Source: Clostridium bornimense (GTDB taxonomy: Bacteria; Bacillota; Clostridia; Clostridiales; Clostridiaceae). From it: DNA of 64,000 bases. The notes under the pieces are model-generated. The model had not been told where the DNA came from, searched no databases, and saw nothing but the letters and a program-made list of their open reading frames with translations. The stretch is from NCBI RefSeq assembly GCF_000577895.1, contig NZ_HG917868.1:1612001-1676000 (forward strand), in the 5' to 3' direction. Shown piece after piece: positions 46,621-56,238 of this stretch (its first letter is position 1; each line of letters starts with the position of its first letter). Position numbers and translations under genes: made by a program.

Positions 46621-47442
46621 CTAAGGTAAATTAATATATTCCTTTATTGTTATATCTCCATATTCTTTAACTCCTTTTAATACTTCTTCTTCAGATATAA
46701 CCTTAATAACATTCATACTATCATCTAAAATATAAAATAAAGTGTATTTACCCTTATCTATTAAAGTTAATACACTAAGTAATGACTTGTTATATGAAAT
46801 TGAAACTACTATACTCTCTATATATCCTTTTTTAAAAAACTTTTCTCTCTTCTTCATTAAATCCCCCATAACTACATATACTATTCTTCTTTTCTCCCTA
46901 TATGAACAATATATTATTAATATACTAATTAGTAACAAACTTATATTAAATTTAAATTCAATTCCCAATATAATAGCTGTTACTAAAAAAAATACTCCTA
47001 TAACCATACTTATATAAATTGTAATAACATTGGCTTTCTTATATAAATACCTTTTAGTTAAAAGATTCTTTAAAATACGTCCTCCATCTAATGGTATAAC
47101 CGGTATTAAATTAAAAAAGCCTAAAATATAATTTATAATCATCTCTTCATATAGGCTTAATAAACAAAAAATTAATCCCATAATAATATTGATAATTGGA
47201 CCTGCTAAGGAAATAATGATGTCTTCTTTTATAGACATATCCTCTATATCTTTATAATGTAATCTAGCACCCAATATATCAATTTCTATAGTATATCCTT
47301 TATATTTAAAGCATATAGCAACTAGTAAATGTGCTATTTCGTGAATTATTATAAACAGAAATGAATATAGTATACTTAAACTTCTTGTGGCTATTACAAT
47401 TATAATTACATAAATAAAAAATCTTTTATTTATTTTTATCAT
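46621..47442 (-). CDS. spoIVFB: SpoIVFB-like M50 site-2 protease
   Basis: Protein of 273 residues from the ATG at 47442 (GGGGTG upstream). Membrane helices carry HEIAH at 34-38 and the second metal motif IPLDGGRIL at about 125. The last 70 residues (GYIESIVVSISYNKSLLSVL, ISEEEVL) look like a CBS domain, as in SpoIVFB, which cleaves pro-sigma-K in the mother-cell outer forespore membrane. SpoIVFA is not adjacent, in line with many clostridia lacking it. The assignment to SpoIVFB rather than another M50 protease is inference. Confidence 0.8.
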   Translation of the reverse strand: MIKINKRFFIYVIIIVIATRSLSILYSFLFIIIHEIAHLLVAICFKYKGYTIEIDILGARLHYKDIEDMSIKEDIIISLAGPIINIIMGLIFCLLSLYEEMIINYILGFFNLIPVIPLDGGRILKNLLTKRYLYKKANVITIYISMVIGVFFLVTAIILGIEFKFNISLLLISILIIYCSYREKRRIVYVVMGDLMKKREKFFKKGYIESIVVSISYNKSLLSVLTLIDKGKYTLFYILDDSMNVIKVISEEEVLKGVKEYGDITIKEYINLP

Positions 47443-47545
47443 CGTATCACCCCATAACAAGATTCTAATTTAAGCTATCTATTTAAGTATATTTGAATCC
47501 TTGTATGTATATGTACTAATTTTAAATAAAAAAACTTTATCATGT

Positions 47546-47761
47546 CACAGGGACAAGTAAGGTAAAAACTCCTCTTTGCGAGGAATTTTATTATAGTCCT
47601 GCAGATATATTCAATGCTTCATGAAAGTGCAACTTTCATGAGCTTTATGCAACGACTTTTATATCAACTGTAATCTAAGTAAGAAGCATAGTCTAACTTA
47701 TAACATTCAACTCAACATTTAAAATTTCAGAAATTCTGTAAGAATTTCATCTATCCCTGTG
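47546..47761. repeat. Intergenic repeat element C with inverted CACAGGGA ends
   Basis: About 215 bases inside the 399-base gene-free gap between rodA and the M50 protease. It is bounded by CACAGGGA (47546-47553) and TCCCTGTG (47754-47761). Inside are a GAAATTCTGTAAGAATTTC hairpin, CTCCTCTTTGCGAGGA and a 21-base palindrome CATGAAAGT/ACTTTCATG at 47620-47640. Words AACTTTCAT..AGCT and GAAATTC..GAATTTC are shared with element A. No ORF. Confidence 0.6.
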
Positions 47762-47796
47762 CCTTGTGCTTTACTTTTTACTCTATCAAGCTTAAT

Positions 47797-47832
47797 GAAA
47801 AAAAGCTGTCACACCCTCCCGTGCAACAGCTT
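47797..47832 (-). terminator. Intrinsic terminator after rodA
   Basis: Minus strand: AAGCTGT..CAC and GTG..ACAGCTT with a GGGAGGG-containing loop, followed by seven T, just downstream of rodA. Confidence 0.88.
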
Positions 47833-47841
47833 CTTACCACT

Positions 47842-49002
47842 CTAAAAATTAATTTTCTTACGTCTCATTCCTACATTTAAAACTAAAGCCAAACTCATGA
47901 AGTAAACTAACATAGAACTACCTCCATAACTCATAAACGGAAGAGTTATTCCTGTTATTGGCATTAATCCAACATTCATTCCTGCATTTTCTAAAATTGA
48001 AAATAACATCGATCCCGTAACACCTGCTACTAATATTGATCCAAAGACATCTTTCGATTCTCTTGCTATATTAATCATTCTAAAAATCATAATTCCATAT
48101 AACGCTAAAAGACCAACAGATCCAAGAAGTCCCCATTCTTCCCCAACTACAGAAAATATGAAATCTGTCCATGCTTCTGGAATAAATCCTCCTTTAGTTT
48201 GACTTCCATTCATATATCCGCTTCCAGTAAGACCACCAGACCCTATAGCAATTTTAGCCTGTATTACATGATAACCATCTCCTAATGGATCTCTAGCTGG
48301 ATTAAATACAGTGATTATACGATTTTTTTGATAGTCTTCTATAAGCCCACTATTCCATACTACTGCAATAGCGATAAATAAAGCTAAAAATCCACCACCG
48401 ATAATCTTCCAATCCAATTTTCCTACTACAACCATTCCAAGTACAGTAAAGAATATTACCATAGTCATCCCCATATCTGGTTGGATTATAACTAAAGATG
48501 TAGGAATTATAGCATATATAAAAATTATAAACAGCTTTTTAAAGGAATCAATTTTACCATCCATATCTTCTATTTTTTTTGCTACTATAATTATTATAGC
48601 TAGTTTTGCAAATTCAGATGGTTGTATTGCTCTAGAACCTATTTGTATCCAAGAATTAGCTCCCTTACTAACTGTTCCAGCCACTTTATTTATAAGCAAA
48701 AGTATAATAGATGCACCATAAAAAACATATGCATAATTTCTAAAGAAAGAGTAATCAATAGTTAAAATAAAATAAATAGCTATAAGGCCTACTCCGAGCC
48801 ACATTAGTTGTAACTTTGCATATTCAAACCCAATTGGTACTCCATCTAATGTCTTGTTATATGTTGCCGAATATATATTAAGTACTCCGAAAATAACAAT
48901 AACAATTGCTATCATTAAGATAGTAAAATCTATTTCTCCTAATAATTTCTTATTTATTTTAAGATTAGATAACATTCTATCCATCTTAGAATTTTTTTTC
49001 AT
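47842..49002 (-). CDS. rodA: SEDS family peptidoglycan polymerase RodA
   Basis: Protein of 386 residues with about ten membrane helices and SEDS motifs: QPSEFAKLAIIIIVAKK, QPDMGMTMVIF, GLTGSGYMNGSQTKGGFIPEAWTDFIFSVVGEEWG and LPFMSYGGSSMLVYF. RodA polymerises glycan strands during elongation with the class B PBP2. Linkage to mreBCD, PBP2 and minCDE supports RodA over FtsW or SpoVE. It follows minE with its own transcript start possible in the 104-base gap. Confidence 0.93.
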   Translation of the reverse strand: MKKNSKMDRMLSNLKINKKLLGEIDFTILMIAIVIVIFGVLNIYSATYNKTLDGVPIGFEYAKLQLMWLGVGLIAIYFILTIDYSFFRNYAYVFYGASIILLLINKVAGTVSKGANSWIQIGSRAIQPSEFAKLAIIIIVAKKIEDMDGKIDSFKKLFIIFIYAIIPTSLVIIQPDMGMTMVIFFTVLGMVVVGKLDWKIIGGGFLALFIAIAVVWNSGLIEDYQKNRIITVFNPARDPLGDGYHVIQAKIAIGSGGLTGSGYMNGSQTKGGFIPEAWTDFIFSVVGEEWGLLGSVGLLALYGIMIFRMINIARESKDVFGSILVAGVTGSMLFSILENAGMNVGLMPITGITLPFMSYGGSSMLVYFMSLALVLNVGMRRKKINF

Positions 49003-49075
49003 TTTTTCACCTCAATAATCATTTTGTAAGTACTACATAGTCATTTTATTATATCATATAGAAGTTATATTTAAC

Positions 49076-49115
49076 ACAAAAAACAAAGAATAGTTACATT
49101 AAGCAACTATTCTTT
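49076..49115 (-). terminator. Intrinsic terminator overlapping the end of minE
   Basis: AAAGAATAGTT and AACTATTCTTT (49085-49095, 49105-49115) form a perfect stem with TTTGTTTTTTG after it on the minus strand. The upstream arm is within the last minE codons. Confidence 0.9.
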
Positions 49116-49370
49116 CAGTTTTTTGATAGGTATATTAGCTATTAAGGCTGGGCCACATCCATCCATATTATTATCTGTAGTTAATTTTACATCCACATCT
49201 GCATTATCTATCTCCACATATTTAGATATGACTTCTAATATCTCATTTTTCATTTTCTCTAATATAGTTGGACTTAGATCTTGTCTATCATGAATTAAAA
49301 TTAATTTTAATCTTTCCTTTGCTACATCCTTAGGTGCTTGCTTCTCTGTAAAAAATTTAAAAAAGTCCAT
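49107..49370 (-). CDS. minE: Cell division topological specificity factor MinE
   Basis: Protein of 87 residues with an N-terminal membrane/MinD-binding part (KDVAKERLKLILIHDRQDLSP) and the C-terminal topological domain. MinE stimulates MinD ATPase and drives oscillation or a polar exclusion of MinCD. Firmicutes rods often use DivIVA instead; clostridia commonly have both. Last gene of minC-minD-minE. Confidence 0.95.
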   Translation of the reverse strand: MDFFKFFTEKQAPKDVAKERLKLILIHDRQDLSPTILEKMKNEILEVISKYVEIDNADVDVKLTTDNNMDGCGPALIANIPIKKLKE

Positions 49371-49387
49371 ATCTCCACCCCCTTAAC

Positions 49388-50182
49388 TTATTTAGAAAAG
49401 ATTTTCTTTATCGAAGCTAAAAATCCTTTTTCTTCTGCTTTAAGTTGTAAAAATGGTACTTCTTCTCCAAGTATTCTTCTAGCTATATTTTTAAATGCTC
49501 TTCCACTTATTGCACTATCTTCTAGAACTATAGGTTCCCCTTTATTTGTAGATACTGTGATACCTTTATCATCTGGAACTACTCCTATTAACTTAACTGC
49601 TAAAATTTCCACTATATCATTTACATTAAGCATATCCCCACTTGCTGCCATAGCTGGATTCATCCTATTAATGATAAGCTTGTGATCCTCTATACCTTTT
49701 GCATCTAGCTTACCAATAACTCTATCTGCATCTCTCACTGAAGTTACCTCTGGATTAACTACAATCAAGGCTCTATCAGCAGCAGCAATAGAATTTTCAA
49801 AACCTTGCTCTATACCTGCAGGGCAATCTATTAAAACATAGTCATACATTTTTTTCAGTTCCCCAACTAAAGAGACCATCTGTTCCATGTTTATATCTTC
49901 TTTGTTTCTAGTTTGAGCGGTAGGTAATAATGCTAAATTTTCGAATCTCTTATCTTTAATAAGTGCTTGTTTTAACCTACATTTTTCTTCAATAACATCT
50001 AATAATGTATAAACTATTCTATTCTCAAGACCCATTAATACATCTAAGTTTCTAAGGCCTGTATCTCCATCAACTACTACAACTGATTTACCTAGACTAG
50101 CTAGTGCAGTTCCAATATTAGCAGTTGTAGTTGTTTTTCCAACCCCACCTTTACCTGATGTTATAACAATTGCTTCTCCCAT
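49388..50182 (-). CDS. minD: Septum-site determining ATPase MinD
   Basis: Protein of 264 residues from the ATG at 50182 (MGEAIVITSGKGGVGKTTTT), GGAGG upstream. Deviant Walker A KGGVGKTT is typical of the MinD/ParA family. The C-terminus LQLKAEEKGFLASIKKIF is the amphipathic membrane-targeting helix. It recruits MinC to the membrane to block FtsZ at poles. It is in the minCDE order. Confidence 0.97.
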   Translation of the reverse strand: MGEAIVITSGKGGVGKTTTTANIGTALASLGKSVVVVDGDTGLRNLDVLMGLENRIVYTLLDVIEEKCRLKQALIKDKRFENLALLPTAQTRNKEDINMEQMVSLVGELKKMYDYVLIDCPAGIEQGFENSIAAADRALIVVNPEVTSVRDADRVIGKLDAKGIEDHKLIINRMNPAMAASGDMLNVNDIVEILAVKLIGVVPDDKGITVSTNKGEPIVLEDSAISGRAFKNIARRILGEEVPFLQLKAEEKGFLASIKKIFSK

Positions 50183-50195
50183 AAAAAAACCTCCA

Positions 50196-50840
50196 CTATA
50201 TGAATTTATTTGGTGAATATGGTTCAACTATAATAAAATTTCCTTTGATTTTAGCTACTTCTGGATAATTGGGCTTCATCACATCATCTGGAGATCTTGT
50301 AATCATATTCGCTATCTGAATAATTTTAGGTTGCAATGAAAAAGCTGCTATTATTGCTTCTTTATTACCATCACTACCTGCATGAACATCTCCACGTAAA
50401 ACTCCTAAAACTACAATATTCCCCGTTGCATATACTTCTGCGCCTGGATTTATGTCTCCTATTATAATAAGATTTCCATCAAATCTTATTATTTGACCAC
50501 TTCGGATAGTATTTCTTATAAATTTAGTTTTTCCTTCTTTAATTCCTTCAAAAACCTTCTTATTATTTTCTTCACTATCTTTAAATATACAATCCTTTAT
50601 CTCAAATTCAGAAAAAAGTGTATTCTTAAACATCCTCATTTCTGATTCACTAAAATACTCAAGTTGAGATGTTATAATTAGAGTGCTTCCTTTAAAAAAT
50701 CTCTTCCCCTTATTTAATCTTGCAACTAAATTTGTCATCATTTCATCAAAGCTTGCAAATCTACTCATATCAATTATAGCATTTAACCCATCTTTATTTC
50801 CTTTTAAAGTAATCTTTCTAGAAATCGGAAACACCTCCAT
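50196..50840 (-). CDS. minC: Septum-site determining protein MinC
   Basis: Protein of 214 residues with the N-terminal FtsZ-inhibiting domain (about 1-95) and the C-terminal beta-helix with GDINPGAEVYATGNIVVLGVLRGDVHAGSDG, which binds MinD. It prevents polar septa. RBS GGAGGTG. The gene begins after a 190-base gap holding the PBP2 terminator; the promoter could not be picked with confidence. Confidence 0.94.
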   Translation of the reverse strand: MEVFPISRKITLKGNKDGLNAIIDMSRFASFDEMMTNLVARLNKGKRFFKGSTLIITSQLEYFSESEMRMFKNTLFSEFEIKDCIFKDSEENNKKVFEGIKEGKTKFIRNTIRSGQIIRFDGNLIIIGDINPGAEVYATGNIVVLGVLRGDVHAGSDGNKEAIIAAFSLQPKIIQIANMITRSPDDVMKPNYPEVAKIKGNFIIVEPYSPNKFI

Positions 50841-50990
50841 TTAGAAATTGCATCATTATATAATTCAACAATTACACCAAATTTTCCTTCTTTTTTTAAA
50901 AATATTCTTATTTTTCATTACATATTTTTTATATTAAGTTATTTTCATCATAATTATATCAAAATATATATTACTGTAGAAGTTTAAATT

Positions 50991-51027
50991 AAGAAAAAAC
51001 TATCTACAAAGTAGATAGTTTTTTCTT
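50991..51027 (-). terminator. Intrinsic terminator after PBP2 gene
   Basis: Perfect 17-base inverted repeat (50991-51007 and 51011-51027) with a 3-base loop, T-rich on the minus-strand 3' arm, directly after the mrdA stop. Confidence 0.95.
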
Positions 51028-51028
51028 A

Positions 51029-53755
51029 TTATTTATTTTCAAAATATGCTTTTAATACTTCATAATTAATTTCAGCATTATTTTTCCCAAAATGTCCATT
51101 GAAAGTTACTGATACAACTACAATCTCAGGATTTTCTGCTGGTGCATAAGTTACAAGCCATCCATAAGCTTCTCTACCATATGCTAATTGCTCATTATCA
51201 AAAGTAGCTGTTCCTGTCTTTCCGCCAACTCTAACAGGCAGTTTACTATATAAACTATTAAATGATGATGAATTATAAATAACTCTTTCTAAACCAGCAT
51301 TTATACTTTTTGATATTTTAGGATCAATATCCATTTTATCTATAACTTCTGGTTCATATTCAGACACTATATTTCCATCTACATCTGTTACCTTATCTAA
51401 TAGATGAACTTTATATCTAGTTCCTCCATTTAAATAAGTAGCATAAGCAGAAGCAATCTGAAGTGGTGTAACATTTGTAGCTCCTTGACCTATAGAAGCA
51501 TTATATGAATGATATTTAGCAACAAATTGATTATATCCTTCATATTTTATTTGATCTCTAATAAAATCCAGTAAATTCTTATATTCATTATCACTTGGTT
51601 TTCTTCCATTATATTCTGGATCCGTATCATTTAATAGTCTAATATTTTCTTCAAGAAGTTTATTATCATAAGTTCCATTACATAGTCCTTCTAAAATAAT
51701 AGATTTTATTTTTAACTTTAGTGATTTAACTTCTTCACTATCTACTTCTTCATTTATACTCAAATTTATTGGTATAAAAGTATATTTTGTTCTTCCAGTG
51801 TATTCTCCTGCCTTTAATCTATCAGCTAATGATATATACATTAATTTTGACTGCGAACTTATCCATGAATAATGATTATATACTTGCCCAAAATTTTCAC
51901 TTATTTCTATTCCTGTAGATGTTATAGCATTTTTGTCTTCAGGATCTGCTCCAAGTCCAAATCTCCATGCATAGGAAGCAATTCCATTTTCTTTATACTT
52001 TACTCCTGATGATTCTCTATTATTCTCATCTGAAAACTTTTGGTATAATCTTTTAGATATCTCCATAAAATATGGATTTGAAGATTTCTCCAGAGCAAGT
52101 TCTATATCTGCATTTCCAGCCTGAGGATCTTCTGGGAAAGTTGTCCTGAACCCTTCTCCATCTTCATAATATCCTCCATCAAAAACTGTACTAGAACTAT
52201 CTACAACGCCTTCAGCAAATCCAGCATAAGCTGTAAATGTTTTGAAAATCGAACCAGGAGGTATCAATGATTGTGTTGCATAATTAATAGTAGGTTTTGG
52301 TACTAAATCCTTAATATCTTCTCTTTGACCATTTTCATTTTTCGGAAAAAGCGCTTCAAACATATTCTTTCCATTAAGAGGATGACTCTTATCCTTAGTG
52401 GAAATAGTTTTATTATCCCATCCTTTTTCCTTAGCTAAATTTTCATAGAACTCATTATCAAAACCATAATATTCATTATATTTTTCTGTACTAAGCCCAT
52501 TAACAGCTGCAAAGTCATTAGGATCAAATGTAGGTTGTGATACCATAGCTATCACAGCTCCTGTATTTACATCTAACGCTACTACAGCTCCTCTGTCAGG
52601 AGGATCTATCACTGTTCCATTTAATAATGTTCTAGATTCTGTCATGTTCTTTGCTAAAGCATTTTCAGCAGCTTCTTGTACTTTCCAATCTACTGTTAAA
52701 TGAACATTTTGACCTTGATAAGCTTCTCTTTTAGCCAGTTCTGAAATAGGTCTTCCAAATCTATTAACTTCTACAATAGATGCTCCCTTAGATCCTCTTA
52801 ATCTATCTTCGTATGCTGCTTCTATTCCTGAAGCTCCTTTTATATCTGTACTAGCATCATATCCCTTTTCTACATTTTTATCATCATCATTAACTTTTGA
52901 TACGTAACCTATAAAAGCTGCTCCCATTTTTCCATATGGATAATATCTTTGGGGTTTAGTTTCAACATTTATACCCGGTAATTCGTCTAACATTTGTTCA
53001 AAGGTAAATGCTACTTCTCTATCAAGAGCAGAAGCTATAGTTATAGGTTTATATCCTGAATACCCTTGAAGTTGAAGTGAATTTTTTACAATCACCATTC
53101 TTCTTTCATCATCTTTTGAGTATACACCTTTAGGTATACTATACTTTTTATCTGATAATAAAAAATTATAAGTATCTTCTGCTGTATACTTTTCTGCTTC
53201 TTTAATGACAGCTTTAGCTTCATCATCTTCTAATTTTGAATAAGACGCTCCATCAAACATCTCTCCAGCTAAATAATCCATTAAACTGATATCAATTTTA
53301 AATTGCCTTTCTTGAAGCTTTTTACCTTCCTCATCTATAGCATTAAACTTAAACTCATATTGATCTCCATTAAGCTTTATGGGAAAGTCATCATCTATAT
53401 CTAATTCATTTTCTTTTAAAACTTTAAAGACTTTTTCCATTGTATCATAAAACTTTTCATTACTTTCTGTAGCTTCTGTAAATGTAAGTGCAAAGTTTTG
53501 GATATCATAAGCTATTACTGTTCCATTTTTATCATATATATTTCCTCTCGGAGCTTGTTCTTCTACAAATCTATGTGAACCTGATTTTGCACTTTCACTA
53601 TAATAACTATGATTAAAAACTTGTATATTTAATAAACCTATTCCTACATAAGCACTTACTGCAACTACAGATAACTTTAATACTGAATATCTTGTAAATT
53701 CATTTATAAACGATTTTCTTGTTACCGTTTTTCTTCTTTTGTTTTGTTTGTTCAA
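51029..53755 (-). CDS. mrdA: Penicillin-binding protein 2 (class B transpeptidase)
   Basis: Protein of 908 residues with a short cytoplasmic start, one membrane segment (about 30-48), a dimerisation domain and the transpeptidase domain. The catalytic Ser is in PPGSIFKTFTAY (SxxK), SSN is in EKSSNPYFMEI and KTG in GGKTGTATFDNE. It is long for E. coli PBP2 but usual for clostridia. It cross-links lateral wall with RodA, downstream of mreBCD. Confidence 0.95.
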   Translation of the reverse strand: MNKQNKRRKTVTRKSFINEFTRYSVLKLSVVAVSAYVGIGLLNIQVFNHSYYSESAKSGSHRFVEEQAPRGNIYDKNGTVIAYDIQNFALTFTEATESNEKFYDTMEKVFKVLKENELDIDDDFPIKLNGDQYEFKFNAIDEEGKKLQERQFKIDISLMDYLAGEMFDGASYSKLEDDEAKAVIKEAEKYTAEDTYNFLLSDKKYSIPKGVYSKDDERRMVIVKNSLQLQGYSGYKPITIASALDREVAFTFEQMLDELPGINVETKPQRYYPYGKMGAAFIGYVSKVNDDDKNVEKGYDASTDIKGASGIEAAYEDRLRGSKGASIVEVNRFGRPISELAKREAYQGQNVHLTVDWKVQEAAENALAKNMTESRTLLNGTVIDPPDRGAVVALDVNTGAVIAMVSQPTFDPNDFAAVNGLSTEKYNEYYGFDNEFYENLAKEKGWDNKTISTKDKSHPLNGKNMFEALFPKNENGQREDIKDLVPKPTINYATQSLIPPGSIFKTFTAYAGFAEGVVDSSSTVFDGGYYEDGEGFRTTFPEDPQAGNADIELALEKSSNPYFMEISKRLYQKFSDENNRESSGVKYKENGIASYAWRFGLGADPEDKNAITSTGIEISENFGQVYNHYSWISSQSKLMYISLADRLKAGEYTGRTKYTFIPINLSINEEVDSEEVKSLKLKIKSIILEGLCNGTYDNKLLEENIRLLNDTDPEYNGRKPSDNEYKNLLDFIRDQIKYEGYNQFVAKYHSYNASIGQGATNVTPLQIASAYATYLNGGTRYKVHLLDKVTDVDGNIVSEYEPEVIDKMDIDPKISKSINAGLERVIYNSSSFNSLYSKLPVRVGGKTGTATFDNEQLAYGREAYGWLVTYAPAENPEIVVVSVTFNGHFGKNNAEINYEVLKAYFENK

Positions 53756-53766
53756 TATATCAACTC

Positions 53767-54258
53767 CTAAAACTCCCAGTCCCTAATCATAAAGCTTTTT
53801 TGAGATAAATCATATATCCATCCATAAGCAATTATAGCTATTATCATATTATAAAAAGAACCGAAAAGAATGTTTAAAGAATTATATTTTGTACCTAAAG
53901 AATACATCACTATAAACACTATGGCATATTTTAAAGCACTTAAAAAAAATATAATTATTACAGGAAATAACCTTTTCTCTCTGAATATTTTTGTCCCGAT
54001 AACTGAACATATAACACATGCACCCATATTTAAAAATCCATTAACACCTAGTACTCCATGAAAATAAACATCTTGAATTAAACCTGAAAAAATACCTAAA
54101 AACATAGCATCGATAGGATCAATCAAAATTGCATATCCAAGGGTAAATACTAATAGCAAACTAGGGCAATAACCACCAATAGAAAATAAAGGCACTACAG
54201 AATTATCTAAAATAAATAGTCCTATGATTATTAAAAATAGGGTGAGTATTCTTTTCAT
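53767..54258 (-). CDS. mreD: Rod-shape determining protein MreD
   Basis: Protein of 163 residues, five or six membrane helices, with PSLLLVFTLGYAILIDPIDAMFLGIFSGLIQDVY as the conserved core. MreD is a membrane part of the elongasome. It overlaps the mreC stop by one base and precedes PBP2. Confidence 0.93.
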   Translation of the reverse strand: MKRILTLFLIIIGLFILDNSVVPLFSIGGYCPSLLLVFTLGYAILIDPIDAMFLGIFSGLIQDVYFHGVLGVNGFLNMGACVICSVIGTKIFREKRLFPVIIIFFLSALKYAIVFIVMYSLGTKYNSLNILFGSFYNMIIAIIAYGWIYDLSQKSFMIRDWEF

Positions 54259-55190
54259 TAATACTTCACCTCTCCATCTACACTAACACCATCTTTTGGT
54301 ATAACGATTAAAACTCCATTTAGTTTGTTAAATTCAACATTTGGCACTACTGTCGCTACTTTCATACCTTTTCCTGTTTCCTCTTTAACTTCCAAAACTT
54401 TTCCAATAACAATATCCTTAGGATACAATTTTCCAAGTCCAGAAGTTAAAACTAAGTCATCTTTATTAACATCACTTTGTATAGGTATATAATTAATTTC
54501 AGCTCTTGGATTTGTTTGTTTATTTGTACTAATTCCTTTTAAAACACCATTAGGTGCATCATTGACACTTTGATTATCTGTATTATCGCCATTATTTTCA
54601 TTATTTGTATCATTAATATCTGCTGTAACCTTAGAAATATAACATGCTATAGAAACATTAGGCGATGTTACTGTTTCAATTTCTGACCAACTTTTACTTA
54701 CATTTTTAATAACACCTACCAAAGACCCATTAGGAGATATCGCTACTAGACCTTCTTTCATTCCATCGTCACTACCCTTGTTTATTATAAAACTTTGTAG
54801 CCACCCTTCTCCAGATGAACCTGTTATATCAGCTCCAACATAATCATATTCTCCACGTGTCTCCTTGAACTCTAACATTTTTCTAAGTTCTTCATTTTCT
54901 TCAATTAAATTATCATATGCAACAGCTTTTTTCTCTAATTCTGTATTTTTTAATTGAAGTTCTTCATTCTCACTCTTAATTGAAGAAGCATAAAATATAT
55001 TACTAAAAAAACCTTTTATCTCACTACCAACTGTATAGAAAAATCCCCCAATTTTTCCTGTTCCACTGCCCACTGAGTTTGCTATTATATTATTATTTTG
55101 TGTCTTCGCACTATAAGTTATTAAACTTAAAAAGGCAACTGACAGTATAATTATAACAACTGTCAGTTTATTTCTTAAAAACTTTTTCAT
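54258..55190 (-). CDS. mreC: Rod-shape determining protein MreC
   Basis: Protein of 310 residues: membrane segment (about 8-27), coiled coil (about 70-108, ENEELQLKNTELEKK) and the beta-barrel domain. A polar Asn/Asp-rich insertion of about 25 residues (190-214) sits between the two barrels. MreC links MreB to the periplasmic-side synthesis proteins. It is in the mreBCD order. Confidence 0.94.
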   Translation of the reverse strand: MKKFLRNKLTVVIIILSVAFLSLITYSAKTQNNNIIANSVGSGTGKIGGFFYTVGSEIKGFFSNIFYASSIKSENEELQLKNTELEKKAVAYDNLIEENEELRKMLEFKETRGEYDYVGADITGSSGEGWLQSFIINKGSDDGMKEGLVAISPNGSLVGVIKNVSKSWSEIETVTSPNVSIACYISKVTADINDTNNENNGDNTDNQSVNDAPNGVLKGISTNKQTNPRAEINYIPIQSDVNKDDLVLTSGLGKLYPKDIVIGKVLEVKEETGKGMKVATVVPNVEFNKLNGVLIVIPKDGVSVDGEVKY

Positions 55191-55211
55191 AATTAACCTT
55201 GCTCTAGCACT

Positions 55212-56213
55212 CTATCTCAATTTATCAAAGTGAGCTAATGCTTTTCCTGCTCCTAAAGCTACACAATCAAGGGGATTCTCAGCAATGTTTACTGGCATAT
55301 GAGTTTCTTCATTTATTAACTTATCTATACCTCTTAATAATGCACCACCACCAGTTAACATAATACCTCTATCCATTATGTCTGCTGCTAATTCTGGTGG
55401 AGTTTTTTCAAGAGTTGTTTTAATAGCATCTACTATAGAACTTACAGGCTCACTTAATGCTTCTCTTATTTCAGCTTCTCCAATTTCAACTACTTTTGGA
55501 AGTCCTGTTAATAAGTCTCTTCCTCTTATCTCCATCTTTTCATCTACATCTGAAACTTTATATGCTGATCCTAAAGTAATTTTTACAGTTTCTGCTGTTC
55601 TTTCTCCTATCATTAAGTTATACGCTCTCTTAATATAATTAATTATAGCCTTATCTAAATCATCACCAGCTATTCTAAGAGATTTTGCTGTTACAATTCC
55701 TCCAAGAGATATTATAGCAACTTCTGTAGTACCTCCACCGATATCTACAACCATAGATCCTCTTGGTTCATCAGTAGCAAGGCCTGCTCCTATCGCCGCT
55801 GCCATCGGTTCTTCTAGTAATTTTACATCTCTTGCTCCTGCTTGTTTAGTTGCTTCTTCGATAGCTCTCTTTTCTACTGCTGTTATTCCAGATGGGAAAC
55901 ATACCATTACTCTTGGTGAAGTAAACGCACCTTTTGGACATACTTTCTCAATAAACATTCTAAGCATTCTTTCAGTGACATCAAAGTCTGCTATAACACC
56001 ATCTTTTAATGGTCTTATTGCTACAATGCTACCTGGTGTTCTACCTATCATTTGTTTTGCTTCATTTCCTACAGCAAGTACAGCCTTACTATTAGTATTA
56101 ATAGCTACCACCGATGGCTCATTTAAAACTATTCCTTTACCTTTTACATATACTAATGTGTTAGCTGTTCCTAAATCAATTCCCATATCTTTTGTCATAC
56201 CAAATAAACCCAT
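55212..56213 (-). CDS. mreB: Rod-shape determining protein MreB
   Basis: Protein of 333 residues from the ATG at 56213 ([20 protein letters not shown]), with AAGGAG 8 bases upstream; a longer in-frame ATG overlaps this site. Actin-like motifs: [16 protein letters not shown] (phosphate 1), [14 protein letters not shown] (phosphate 2) and [10 protein letters not shown] (adenosine). MreB filaments guide lateral wall synthesis. Spacing to radC is only 25 bases, so it is in a longer operon. Confidence 0.97.
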   Translation of the reverse strand: MGLFGMTKDMGIDLGTANTLVYVKGKGIVLNEPSVVAINTNSKAVLAVGNEAKQMIGRTPGSIVAIRPLKDGVIADFDVTERMLRMFIEKVCPKGAFTSPRVMVCFPSGITAVEKRAIEEATKQAGARDVKLLEEPMAAAIGAGLATDEPRGSMVVDIGGGTTEVAIISLGGIVTAKSLRIAGDDLDKAIINYIKRAYNLMIGERTAETVKITLGSAYKVSDVDEKMEIRGRDLLTGLPKVVEIGEAEIREALSEPVSSIVDAIKTTLEKTPPELAADIMDRGIMLTGGGALLRGIDKLINEETHMPVNIAENPLDCVALGAGKALAHFDKLR

Positions 56214-56238
56214 TACTATTGCTCCTTCCATTTATACA

